64,000 nucleotides of DNA from Sipunculus nudus (Eukaryota; Annelida; Sipuncula; Golfingiida; Sipunculidae): NCBI GenBank assembly GCA_026874595.1, contig CM049306.1, forward strand, positions 79,944,142 through 80,008,141, given 5' to 3'. Position 1 is the stretch's first letter. Each line of letters begins with the position of its first letter. The translations under genes were made by a program, and so were the position numbers. Below the pieces are notes generated by a model. The model was not told the DNA's origin and did no database searches. It saw only the letters and a list, made by a program, of their open reading frames with translations. This document shows positions 1-10,712 of this stretch, piece after piece.

Positions 1-719
1 ATCCTCGTGTAAACATAATCAGGCGACTACAGAAACTGCGGGCGTGGTTGTATATCACTTGCCCTCCCACCCACTCCCTTTGATATGTCATTACACCCCC
101 CCGGCCCCAAAAATCGCATTGATTGGCTTCATGGGCTTCATCCCCGCAGTTGGTGACCCAGCGGCTACTGAGCTGTTCATCATATTGTTCAAGCCTGTGC
201 ATAAGTGAAATACTGACAGAAAAACAGAGGAAAAGTTCTGATCCTAATATTAATCAATATGTCAGAGTTCAATCATGTTTATAACCTTCAGCCCCTGAAG
301 AATATGTAATATTAATTAGTGGTATATCTGAAATGAATATCACAATATCGCTTAATTATGATTAAAAATTTAAATATACATGTATATAACATTTTTTTTC
401 AATATTGACCGAAGAACTTTCTGTATTTTTCTTATTTTTCTTCTGTATAAGTTCTTAATGTAAAAAAGACCATAATATGAATGACGGTATGACATAATAA
501 AATGAATACTATGTCGCTATTCTAATATAATTAAGGATGAATATACCGTCAAATACAGAGGCGGCACTTTTCATGAAACCTCGATGCCGCCCTTCTCTGA
601 TAGGTAATTTACACAATATTTCAAGTCCAATGGTTCAAGGTCTATATCTTCTATACGCCCTGGCCATAGGAAATGTCATTGGCATAACATGAATTATTCA
701 CAGGGCAAAGTTACTTTTT
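1..719. other. AT-rich sequence, upstream part of gene 1 (intron)
   Basis: Probably intron of gene 1, since exon A begins mid-protein in phase 2. I see no exon here that matches the TM1 or early finger regions of the family, nor a repeat I can name. Confidence 0.4.
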
Positions 720-1012
720 TAAAAAGTGAACTTGGTGCTAGAGCTGGTCACAGCATATGTCCGCAACGGCTCCCTCGACCAGAACTTTCACAGTTCGAGT
801 CTGTAATGGAAGGTCCGAGCTTATAGGCGAGTTCACAGTAGATAATTTACGAAAGTGTAGTGAGAAAGGTGGAGGAAACCGGATACCCCGGAGAGAACCA
901 CCGACCTTGGACGGGTCACTACAACCCACTCTCATGGCAACACCTGTGATCGAAAACAGGTCATTAGCGGAGAGGCCCGAGCGTTTTACCGCTCTGCTGT
1001 CCAGGCCCCAAC
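720..1012 (-). mobile_element. SINE-like element in gene 1 intron
   Basis: On the minus strand there is a tRNA-like head (GACAGCAGAGCGGTAAAACG as A-box region, GTTTTCGATCAC as B-box-like) followed by a GGTTTCCTCCACC core typical of SINE central domains seen in many marine invertebrates. Long overlapping open frames here on both strands are by-products. Family name not assigned. Confidence 0.5.
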
Positions 1013-1065
1013 ATAAAACAGTGGTTTGTGTTAAAATTTACTTCTTCATATTTCATTTTTTTCAG

Positions 1066-1181
1066 ATGCACTTGGAGAGGGAAGCCGTGTAATTCGTCCA
1101 ACTTTAAACTGAGGTTCACCAGCTATGGAGTGTGCTATACATTTAACGGTGACGATGAGCCCCTGATGACGTCACAGGCAG
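1066..1181 (+). CDS. Gene 1 exon A: finger region, YG-CY-FN box
   Basis: Acceptor TTTTTTCAG at 1057-1065, donor GTATGC at 1182. One base completes a codon from the missing upstream exon, then the exon reads CTWRGKPCNSSNFKLRF followed by TSYGVCYTFNGDDEPL. The C-x(2)-RG-x(2)-C then YG-x-CYTFN pattern is diagnostic of ASIC/ENaC extracellular domains. An NSS glycosylation sequon is present. The exon ends in phase 1. Confidence 0.92.
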
Positions 1182-2677
1182 GTATGCTGGCACTTTTTGT
1201 AAAACTTTCAGGTTACCCACCCTTCAGCCTTAAAGTAGTTTCTATTCAAATCAATTTCCAATTAGGAATCGTGTTAATGACCGGGACTACTTGTCTCAAC
1301 TGTCAACTGTCACAATTTGTCAAAATTCAAGATAAAGCATTCTTTTTACATTACACTTGCGCATACCAAATATTACTTGTTGGTATAACTAAGTGCTTAC
1401 CTCAAAACATGAACTTTCATCTAATTGCCTTGAAACAGTTCTAATCCATCATATTCGAATGGACCACCTACTGGTTCACTACCTTAATACTTCCGCCACT
1501 GGTCTATTTAGAAGCCCGAATGCCTGGTGGGGTTCGGATTTATTTACCCACAATCCCTAACCTGCACAGTTGCACGCTTGTAGCCCACAATGTGGATACG
1601 TTTCTTATCAGTGTGACAGTTACCTAACAAACTAAAAAACACCGATTGATGACCACTGTTCGGTTCGGATATCCATAAATCAAGAAAAACAAATATTTCA
1701 GTCTTAAAGCACCGAATATCTTTTTTTCTATTTAACAATATAAAAACAATAATGAGGCAGTTTTAATCTAGCCCGCCCAGACATATCATTTATGATAAAT
1801 GTTAATTTTAGAATATTTGGGAGTAACAACAGATGCCCCAATAAAAGTAATTACTAATTAACTGTTTTAATACATGTACTAAAACAGGAGTTGAAATATA
1901 AGTAATGTATGTGCAAAATATTGACGATAAAATGTTTTTCCCGCTACACGTAATAATAATGCAAGTGTTTAATTGTCCAGCCATTGGCCACTTCAAAGTG
2001 CTATAGGCCTAAAGCTAATTGTTTTAGCAAGGTGTCTCCATATATGCCTTGTAAAATTATAGGCTTCAGTAGCCAGACTGGTAACTGTCTGATAAAATTA
2101 TCATAAGGCCTCCAAATTGATTTTTTTCACATCTTTGTTAAAAATAAATGTAGCTTCTCAAAATTGTTGCCCATTTTAGTTGCCTCTTCATTGCAATTCC
2201 CTTCACTACAATATTGCTTCATCCTCCTATTACCATGATACATAAAGCACTGTAAAATATCATATCTCCAGGATTTTTAACAATATTTTGTATGCATAAA
2301 ATTCAACAAATCTATAGACGGCTATTGTTATAGGTACAGAAAATTCTCGATAATCAAATTATGTAAGGTCTTTTGAACTGTTCATTTATATGCCGAGTCT
2401 GACTTAATTGGATTGAATATTGTTATATTAAATTAGAGTATTGAGACACAAAGTAAACCGAAACATCATTATAAAGCATAACTGTTCACTAACTTTCCTC
2501 CCTCTTATTAATAAAATGGCTATCACATTCTCCTCTCACCGTGTCATGAATGATTTTATAGTGCCTGATATGGCGTGCTCGACTTGCATGATCTCCATAG
2601 AACTTAGACAAGCCACAAGAATGTACAGCCTGATAAGGAAGGAAGTAACTATTACCCCTTATTATACCTGCTATTCA

Positions 2678-2719
<42 letters not shown>

Positions 2720-5700
2720 CACATATATATATATATGTACGTAGAAATGCAATGTTACGACCTGCAGTTAAAATTCAAGGGTGTTTTTAAGAAGATAAAG
2801 TATGTTATAAATATTAGTAATATTTAGTTACATCTATAAGCATTGGCTGCAGAGAGCTATTAAGACTGACTTGCATTTTTTTTTCGTTCGTCCAAGGATC
2901 GGGTTCAAGTCTGAGTTTGACAATGAACACGGAACAATACGAAAAGATGCCAGGACCTCACCACGGGGAAGGGCTTAAAGTAAGTAATCCGGATTATCTA
3001 AAAGTCAGTTAAAATATTTTTTTTCTGAAATTGCCATCACAGGCGTACGCAGAATTCCTCCTGTCTAGGGAACGGTTGGAATAGCTGCGATGTGAACAAT
3101 TTGTAAACAAGTGCTAGGCGCTTGGCAAATTTTGGATACATAAATGTATAATTTATAACTTCTGTTAGCCTTGTAAATGTTTATAAACCAGAAAAATATA
3201 AAATAAAAATTGGTAAATGTTTTGAGCCACATTTATACATCTTAACCATAATTTCTTTTCGATTTGATGGGATTTTCGAAATAACCCCTTTAATTGTCGT
3301 GTTGATTGGGTGGTCGTTATGATCAGGTTGTTCCCAGTGCTGATAGGTTTTATTGTATTATACTTGTTATCATTACGTAAGTCACTTCAACATTTAATAC
3401 ATTTTTATACTTGGGTTGCTATTAATGGTTCACTTACTGGAATCATTACATCTGTGTACGTCACTTTAGAGTCATACCCTAGCAAAATGTTTTCGAGGGT
3501 TTTCCTGTACACAATTTGTCCCAAACACCAAATAATGAAAATAATAAAATGTCAATATCATTTCAGGTTCTGTTGCATGATCAAAGTGAGGAACCACTGG
3601 TCAAGGACTTGGGGTTTGCTGTCGGCCCTGGAACACATACGTTAGTTGGAGTGAAGAGGGTTGAGGTAGTGTATTCGAAATAAAGAATATAGTACAAAGC
3701 CTGTTGGTGCCAATTTCAACGAATGTTGATGAAGGTTTCCTCATGATAAGAATATTTTATTATTTAAACTTAATGATTAGAGGTTTTTGCATATGACTTT
3801 ATTTATATGAAATTTACCTTAAATTAATACATTAGAATACATCTCTGCTGTATTCTTGAAATATCACCAATCGCCATCAATGCTTTTGGTTGGATCGACA
3901 CTGGACGTTCATATGCGTATCCATAAATTGAAAGAGATATGTTGTCCACAAAAGGAGAAAATTATTTCCATACACTCAGCACAGCTACATATTGGTCACT
4001 AAGCTATATATAAGTCCTGTTTATATAAGGATCCGGGGTCACATTATTCTAATGACTACGGTACCAGTGCCATAATGATGAAAGAGATAAAGAGGAGATA
4101 GATGGTGCTCAAGCTGCACTTTTGACCCTGAGAGAACCGTTATATTATAAGTTTTCGATGAAATTTCAAATGATCAGCGGACAACTGGTTTATAAAAGAA
4201 ATGCTTTGCTGAACAGTTACAAAAAAGGAATGTAGAAAAAGAAATTTGATTGAAAATTAAGTATTTTATTTATTAAAGAACGGAAGCTTGGAGAAGACAA
4301 ATTTCTAATGCACATCAGAATAATAAAAACTAACGTGCGTCATGCCGTAGAAACGATATTATTTTTGGCTTAATGCCTAGGAAATTTACTCACGTTTGGT
4401 ACCTCACGGATGTCAAATATTGAAAACAGAGTTGACATAATTATTTAGACAATTTAACCAAAGACCTAAGGTTACAACCCATAAATCTCCATTGTTCATG
4501 TTGCTATTCTTGCAGATGCTTTTATTTCTTTATAGATAAGGGCTTCCTGTACATCAGTAAACTGCAACAAAATGTACTATATTATTTCATTATTTTTTAT
4601 TATGTTATATTAATTTTTTAAGATTTCAAGTTTACCAGACCCGCACGGTAACTGTCTTCATGACATCGAAGCAATGTCCACGTGCAAGTTCACCTGCCAG
4701 TCAAGGGAAATAGGGTCCAGGTGTGGCTGCGGAGTAGGAATGATGCCAGGGCTGGAGGCAGGTCAGTTTACTTCTATTAATATTGGTATACATATATGCA
4801 TGAGCAGTTAATTATATATGTGAATGCGCCAGAGGTCGCAATAAGAATACAGAGAACGGCCGAACCGCTTAGGAATTGAACCCTGGACTTTCAAAATTTC
4901 ACGTCCAGTACGATCACCACGTATCATTAAGCTTTTCCAACAGTATTTGTATTTTTTGTTTCACGGGTTAAACCCTCGGATATGAAGCAACGGACCTTTA
5001 CTCAAAGTTCCTTCTTCCGTGAAAAGTTAATTGAAAATATTAATGCTGCCACTCGATACTATTTAAACTGTATTATGCTACTTTCAATAAAACTATTTCC
5101 AGTAGTCGTTTCATGCATTTTTCACGTTATTTATATTTTTATTTATTTTTACTTCTTAATATTATAAACAGTTTTTATGTATATCGTCATCTAAAAGATG
5201 CGATATTTTGGCTGCTTACACATATATTTCAAAGCTTGAATTAAACTGTAAACTGATTTTGACAATATGCGTTCATTGATGCATGATAAAAAAATATAGT
5301 GCATTTGTGCATGTTTTTTTTCAATCCACGACAGTCTTCACACTTAACTCCTTTCATTTTAATGCCTCATCTGATAGTGTTTGAAATTTTATATCCAATT
5401 TTCTGTTCATACTTCAAACGGCATATGTATCAATTATTTAAAGTTTCGAACCTTATCGGTTCAACCACGTTTTGAAATCGAGCTTGTGAATTCTTGCAGG
5501 TCATATCAAAATATTTATTGTTATACAGCTTCTGCGCTCACATTTTTCGCGAATATTTTATTTTCTGAATGAAGACAAGGTCCTTAGTAATGTCGCTAAT
5601 TTGCTGCTATCTTGCAAGAATTCGTTGAGGTACGGAAAATAGAGGAAATTTTATATCGATCGTATAAAATCATTCATGAATTGAAGCACATTCATTTTAT

Positions 5701-8700
5701 TTCCTAGACAAGCTGGCAAAATTTCTAGTTTTGCTTCTCAACCAGCAAAGAAAAGCAAAAAAGATCACACTATATTTATTTTTGTTTCCAGAGTCCATGA
5801 AACATTTTTTTGTGTAGCCTCAATGATATGAATATTCAAAAGTCGTGTGTGTCAAATAGCTTTTTTGAATAAACACACTACCGGATTGTATTCAATACTT
5901 TTTCTTTGGATGAATGGCAACGCCATTATAGGCCGACATGAATACAGAATTACAGTAACAGATCGTCTTTTTTAACTTAGTGTACGGTGACAGATCTAGC
6001 ATGATCACCTGCAGGACCAGCCAAATTGGTCGTGTTAGCGGGAGGTTTTTATGATGATTTCATCTGTACGGGACCTAAAAAAAGTGGTTGATTTTGCAAG
6101 GGGTAGTTATTACAGCTGGGTGGTCGTCAGGGGAGATTTCACTGTATATGTGCCCAATCAATGTGTTTGTTTCTTTTGCAGATGTCGCTCCCTGTAACAT
6201 TAATTCCACCTTCACCTGCGTTCTGCCTTACTGGGGTAAGTACAGTTATCTTACGACCATTAATATCTTCTGTCTGGATGTTTTGATAACAAAGATGATG
6301 ATGTCTGGCACTGTAAAAGGTTCTGTTCTTTTAACTTTTTTTGCTATGATGCATTATGATAATGTTTTATCGTGAGTTCAATTATATTTTTACTGTAAAA
6401 GACTTAAGTCGGTTTAATCGTTGAAACTTTCATGTTGTTTGGAATTGTGACACATTATTTTTTGTTTTTTAAACCTTGACCCTGGTGGTCTTGGCCTTGT
6501 TAGGTGTCAGTATAAGCTTCTGAAGAAGGGGTCTTTATAAAAATGGGTGAATGGGTTAATAGTACAGATGCCAGGAATGTCTAGTATTCTCAAATGAGCA
6601 TCATCAGCCATCTGTCACTTTTTTTAAATGAGCATCATAACCCACCGGTCAATTTTCTTAAATGAGCATCATCACTGATTGGTCACTTTTCTCAAATGAC
6701 CACCGTCACCCACCGATCACTTTTCTCGAATGAGCATCATCACCCATCGGTTTCCTCTTTTTATTCTATCTAACAGAAACCGCCAAACATACCCAAAGTC
6801 ATTTGTAAAGAGGGCAGAATATAGATAATCTGTGTTTAATGATTATTCATAATTTTATTGACTCAATTGTTTAGAACTATAGGATTGTATACCATAATAT
6901 ATATAATGTTTCAGACTCTCTTACCGAGAAGGACCTTGACTGTGATTGCCAATTGCCTTGCCAACGTGTGACATATGAACCTATTTTGTCATATGCCCAC
7001 GTGTCTTGGTCGGGAGCGGTGCAAACGCAAGAAACGGAAAAGGGAATAGACGAGAAGTTCAAACATGCACGAGAAGTTGAACGAAGGGTGAAAAAGCACA
7101 TCGCTATCCGTGACAAACAGAAAATCGAAGATGTAGTTAACATAGTAAGTATGCCTCCCTAAAAGTATTGCCTCGGTGTTTATTTTTTTAAAGTCACATA
7201 AGCTCCATTGAGTTTTCCAAATTTACACTTTATACTGTGATTACCATTTTTTTTTATTGTAAGTAACAGAACACACCTTCTTGAAACAAAGATGCTTATG
7301 TCATACAGTACATAGAAAACATGACTTTAAAGCACCTAAACATTTTAAACTAATATTCAACATTACATCCAAATGATATAAGCCCAGCGGGTGGAAAAAA
7401 AATGTTATTCCTGTTAGACATAGAACCAGTGACATTATAAACACTTTAATTTCTAAACTGATGTTCAACATATAGTCTTTCACATATAATATTATATTAT
7501 ATATACATTTATTTTTAGATAGCGAAGCGATCACAAGTAGGCAAAAGTTTAATTTTCTTGATTGAAGAGCAGCCTTTGTCCAACGGGACGAAACGATCTG
7601 CGGTTGAAGTGTATTCACGTCTCACCATAGAATTTCAAAAAGTGATCAAAGAATTTGAAGTGAAACTACAACAGATTAAAACATTTCCTCCCCTGACATC
7701 CGTGTATTGGATTTCAAAAGAATTTCCAAAATTATTAGACCTCAATGTCAATTTGTCTGGATTTGCCACAATGTTATATAATTGTTCCACAAGTCTACCA
7801 CAAGCCGAGCCTGACGCATGCGGATTCGTTTGTGAATGGAATAAGAAAAAATATATAGGATGTCGTGAACACGAACTTCGCAGGTTTGAGCGAGAACTCG
7901 GGGTGACAGAGGATGATCTGGAGGGTCTTTATAAAGCATATATGTTTTTAGTAGAATTTCTGTTCGATGGAACAAATATGGCCTACAATGAAAGTGAAGT
8001 TCACCTCAATTGTTCAAATATGATATCAACCTCAGTATCAATCTGGAAGCCAGACTTTGAAAAAGCGTTCTGCGCTATAAAATCATACAAAAACGCATCT
8101 GTAAATGATTGGTTATCCAAAATCAGTGCTGTTGCGGAACTCCTTTTAGTATATCCACAAATGATGAAAAATTTGATAAAAGTTACAGACATCGCAGGGT
8201 CTTGCTCCTGGTTCACGCCTACTAAGAGCAATCTAGATATATACCACACATTCTACATGCATTTTCAATCGGCCGCTAAATCAAGCGGTTCCGCTTTAGA
8301 GATTCTCGGGTTCTTGAAAGACTGTCTCTGGAAAAGTTATGACAGAATAGGTCGTGTGAGCGAGTGGCTGGAAGAGCATCTCCAAAGTTATCTGGTGGGA
8401 AATATAACAAAGCAACAGATGCAGGTGGCATTGCATGAGATAAAAATTTCTAAATCACATTGGGATCTCTTGAATTGTGGCAATAGTTTAAAAAATCTAA
8501 ATCTACTCCTAGACAGAATGAATAAACTTTTCCTGGAGAACCTTAACGAAACAAATTATCTATTTCCTCCAGTGCGACCTGACTTTAAGAAATCAATTGC
8601 CGAGTATCTTGGACTCGGGTCATCAGATGAAACAGCCCTTCGCAACCAGTTGAACACATTCTTTGAAGCCTATTTTCAGAATGCAAAAGATGGATATACC

Positions 8701-10603
8701 GAAACGTTTGGTATTTATACAGAGCTGGACAGGACGATTGATTCCTTGGTGAATGAGTTCGACAGCTTCGTGGAAGGACTTGCCACTGATGAGGAGTTTT
8801 ACAAGTGAGTGTGGCGCCCATTTATAACACAGTATAGCGTATTTCAACTAAATAGTAGCTTGTTGTTCAAGCGTTTGATGTTGTTGCCATTATAACTGTC
8901 CCTGACTTTTAATCACTAAAACCTAAATAATTCAATAGCAAATGCAATTGCTATATTATTCACTCGGTCAATCTGAAACTAAATCATTGTCGTTGATGAT
9001 ATAGTAAAACCCCACCGTACGACGATCTCGGTTAAGGGGCCACCTCAAAATAGCGATCACTTGCTTACGGTTCCTTGTTTTTTTTGCTTTTTATGTAAGA
9101 CCCCGCTTAAACTACCATCTTGAAAATGCAACCATTTTATCGAGGTCCGGCTGGTGGTCGTAAAACAGTGACTGTGTAACAGTGTGTATTATATAGGTAA
9201 TTGTTTTATTAATAAATATTCAGAAAAATGGCTTTTTTAATATTTTTTAAATTAAAGGTACTTGTACTTGTACTCAAGTACAGACCCCTGTACTTGTAAT
9301 TGTACTCAAGTACATTAAAAAATTGTGTACTTGTACTTGTACTTGTCAAATTCTGAAGTTCTTGTACTTGTACTCAAGTACTGACCCCCTGTACTTGACC
9401 CAAGCCTGTTAGAAGTTGTGCCTAATAAATATGTGTGAAGTGATAAACGTGTGTCTATTGATGAGTCTTTTATCGAAAACGCACAAAAAAATCACCTTTT
9501 GCGGCAAGTCAGATAAACCAGGCGAAATGGCTTTTTGCAATAATTAATCTTTAAACTTCAGTACATATGCAGCCAAAAACCCTAACTTGCATGTTTCTTA
9601 TTTTTTTGTGAACATGGGCGAATGTACCATGTTTACTATCAGCTTGTAGATAAACAAGTACAAGATCCGTAACATTCGCCACAGCTGGCAAGTTACCGAT
9701 TATGCCAGGCGTAATTTCTCTATACAGCTATATTTTATTAGTAGGTCCTAGGCTTAAGAATACTCTATCCCAGAGTCTCAGAAATACAGAAGATATGTCA
9801 ACTACAAGCAACACTAAAGACTCGTCTATTAAAACTCCGTTATGACCATTAAGCTTTTGGCTACTGTAAAATAAATGCTCTAAATAACTTGACAATTTTA
9901 ACTGTGAATGTATGTGTGTGGTACATATGTTTTTGATGAACGTCTTTAATGTATATTTGTATAGCACTTATGCATATGATGAGTATGGACTTAAATAATA
10001 TGTAACTGGTACACATTGACATGATGGACATGTCTTTTAAAAGTAAATATTTGTGTATAAATGTTGTGTATATGCCAGTGATAAGCATGGACCTGGCATA
10101 TACACATATTATATATGTTGGAGAGGACTCAATAACACGTGTATCTATCTGTACTAAAGTGTACTAAAACGAAAAAAAAAAAACGAGTACGGACTTGCTT
10201 TATAAAACTGTGCTTGTTGGATATCCTTTTGGTGAATATGTATGGTACAAATTGGTTGGGAAGATGTATTTTGTTAACATTAACAAGAAAGCTTAAATGT
10301 AAATTGCCAGAGCTGTTTCCTATTCATTTTTTAATGTAATATCATAAATAAAATCGAGACATTCCCGAATATTTAGCCTATTGTATAATATCTATTTACA
10401 GTGAAAACTTCATCAAGATGGACATTTTCTACAACTCGCTGTCCTACGATAAGATTTCTCAACACAAGGCCTTGGAGGTGTTCAGTCTCCTGAGTGAGGT
10501 CGGGGGTTTCATGGGCTTGTTGCTTGGCGCCAGTGTCCTCACACTGTTTGAATTCCTCGACTACCTGACTCACAGAATCATCAATAAGTGGAGAAGTAAG
10601 TGA
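1066..10603 (+). CDS. DEG/ENaC (ASIC/FaNaC-like) channel subunit with giant extracellular insertion; 5' partial
   Basis: Amiloride-sensitive-type cation channel subunit of the plasma membrane. Eight exons join in frame: 1066-1181, 2897-2979, 3567-3665, 4623-4761, 6182-6235, 6915-7144, 7519-8804 and 10402-10603, all with AG acceptors and GT donors and compatible phases (2/1, 1/0, 0/0, 0/1, 1/1, 1/0, 0/2, 2). The ~735 residues seen include, in order, the YGVCYTFN box, GPGTHTLVGV box, SLPDPHGNC, a Cys-rich thumb region, CDCQLPC...LSYA, a ~470-residue insertion, ENFIKMDIFYNSLSY, then GGFMGLLLGAS and TM2. The N-terminus, TM1 and first part of the extracellular domain lie upstream of the window or were not found. 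The GAS filter triplet and all-open frames argue for a functional gene. Gating stimulus (protons, FMRFamide-type peptide or other) cannot be read from this. Family assignment is secure; subfamily is inference. Confidence 0.93.
2680..2737. repeat. (TA)n microsatellite
   Basis: About 15 uninterrupted TA units, a short ACACATACACA interruption, then more TA, inside the gene 1 intron between exons A and B. Confidence 0.9.
2897..2979 (+). CDS. Gene 1 exon B: GLSL-like strand and loop
   Basis: Acceptor TCCAAG, donor GTAAGT at 2980. Joined to exon A in phase 1 it reads GSGSSLSLTMNTEQYEK then MPGPHHGEGLK. This matches the conserved family stretch where a G-L-x-L strand is followed by an acidic loop before the LLHDQ motif. 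27 full codons plus the split glycine. Confidence 0.9.
3567..3665 (+). CDS. Gene 1 exon C: LLHDQ and PGTHTLVGV boxes
   Basis: Exactly 33 codons in phase 0 between a TTTCAG acceptor and a GTAGTG donor. Reads VLLHDQSEEPLVKDLGFAV then GPGTHTLVGVKRVE. This is the palm/beta-ball core of the channel and one of the best-conserved blocks of DEG/ENaC proteins. Confidence 0.93.
4623..4761 (+). CDS. Gene 1 exon D: LPxPxGxC and Cys-rich thumb
   Basis: Acceptor TTTTTTAAG, donor GTCAGT. Encodes ISSLPDPHGNC, then a run with cysteines in the pattern TCKFTCQSREIGSRCGCGVG and the MMPG motif. In ASIC the matching block carries thumb disulfides and ends in HMPG. Ends in phase 1. Confidence 0.92.
4838..4930 (-). 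mobile_element. tRNA-derived SINE-like fragment
   Basis: The minus strand reads GATACGTGGTGATCGTACTG then CCAGGGTTCAATTCCTAAG. The second part is a good Pol III B-box (GGTTCAATTCC) and the first an A-box-like start at tRNA-like distance. It does not fold convincingly as a complete tRNA, so a SINE head is more likely. Located in the intron between exons D and E. Confidence 0.4.
6182..6235 (+). CDS. Gene 1 exon E: short Cys exon
   Basis: A 54-nt exon, too short to be found by ORF length, supported by a TTCTTTTGCAG acceptor, a GTAAGT donor and phase 1/1 compatibility. Reads DVAPCNINSTFTCVLPYW, equal to the ASIC block between the MPG motif and the EKD..C.C..PC block. One NST sequon. Confidence 0.88.
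6592..6752. repeat. ~34-bp minisatellite, 5 copies
   Basis: Units begin AAATGAGCATCATC and include CACCCACCGGTCACTTTTCTC-like text at 6592, 6626, 6660, 6694 and 6728. Intronic, between exons E and F. Confidence 0.85.
6915..7144 (+). CDS. Gene 1 exon F: CDC-x3-PC block and start of the insertion
   Basis: Reads DSLTEKDLDCDCQLPCQRVTY then EPILSYAHVSWSG, the conserved C-x-C-x(3)-C block with the LSYA strand. The remaining ~43 residues are highly charged and helix-prone (EKGIDEKFKHAREVERRVKK) and have no counterpart I can place in ASIC/ENaC subunits. Donor GTAAGT in phase 0 at 7145. Confidence 0.91.
7519..8804 (+). CDS. Gene 1 exon G: giant exon encoding an unrecognised ~430-residue extracellular insertion
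   Basis: Acceptor ATTTTTAG, donor GTGAGT at 8805; 1,286 nt with no in-frame stop, far beyond chance in this AT-rich DNA. It sits between the LSYA strand and the last palm strand before TM2, so topology places it outside the cell. The 428 residues are mostly predicted helical by eye (for example ELRRFERELGVTEDDLEGL). There are nine cysteines at exon residues 89, 101, 105, 115, 165, 185, 229, 269 and 320, and eight N-x-S/T sequons at 22, 78, 88, 157, 164, 192, 295 and 343, fitting a secreted/extracellular fold. There is no convincing TM segment. I do not recognise the domain. Its length is not a multiple of three, so skipping it breaks the frame. Confidence 0.88.
9003..9178. repeat. Dispersed repeat, copy 1 (related to 33995-34185)
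   Basis: Contains a GACGATCTCGGTTAAGGGGC-like start, GACCCCGCTTAAACTACC and TTTTATCGAGGTCC. A second copy at 34.0-34.2 kb has CGACCACTTCGGTTTAGTGAC, CTCGCTTAGATGAAA and CTTTATCGAGGTCCCGTTGG. The blocks are collinear, so this is a transposed, non-coding family, probably a MITE. Confidence 0.5.
9256..9402. repeat. GTACTTGTACT-rich repeat
   Basis: Dense iteration of ACTTGTACTTGTACTCAAGT, in four clusters separated by CAGACCCCTGTACTTG-like blocks. Intronic, between exons G and H. Confidence 0.75.
9490..9690 (-). repeat. Dispersed repeat family X, copy 1 (diverged)
   Basis: Collinear with 46670-46960: GGCAAGTCAGATAAACC, GCTTTTTGCAAT, ACATATGCAG, CATGTTTACTATC and TAGATAAACAAGTACAAG occur in the same order. 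The copy near 23.2 kb is in the opposite orientation. No coding potential seen. Confidence 0.5.
10402..10603 (+). CDS. Gene 1 exon H: last palm strand, pore, TM2 and C-terminus
   Basis: Acceptor CTATTTACAG at 10392-10401; the first base completes an Asn codon. Reads ENFIKMDIFYNSLSYDKI, then ALEVFSLLSEVGGFMGLLLG, then ASVLTLFEFLDYL. The GG-x-MG-L and G-A-S selectivity motif and TM2 are complete. The frame ends in WRSK-TGA at 10601-10603, giving a very short cytosolic tail. A good donor (GAA/GTAAGT at 10596) precedes the stop, so the transcript may instead splice to a further tail exon that I could not identify. Confidence 0.93.
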
Positions 10604-10712
10604 AAAAAAACAGTGATGATCTGGCGGGATAAAACAGATGCATAACCGTATTGGTGGTCTCAATATAATGTATACAATAGTAAAAGTTTTTTTTATAAAG
10701 GTACGTTATATG

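Noticed and set aside
150-204. Candidate exon upstream of gene 1 exon A (acceptor CCCCGCAG, donor AA/GTGAAA, phase 2) reading DPAATELFIILFKPVH
   Set aside because: The phase would fit exon A, but the residues do not match the G-H-x(4)-M-L pattern that precedes the first finger cysteine in ASIC-like subunits, and the donor is weak.
757-1092. 111-codon plus-strand frame overlapping exon A
   Set aside because: It covers a minus-strand SINE-like element and runs in another frame from exon A; no protein features.
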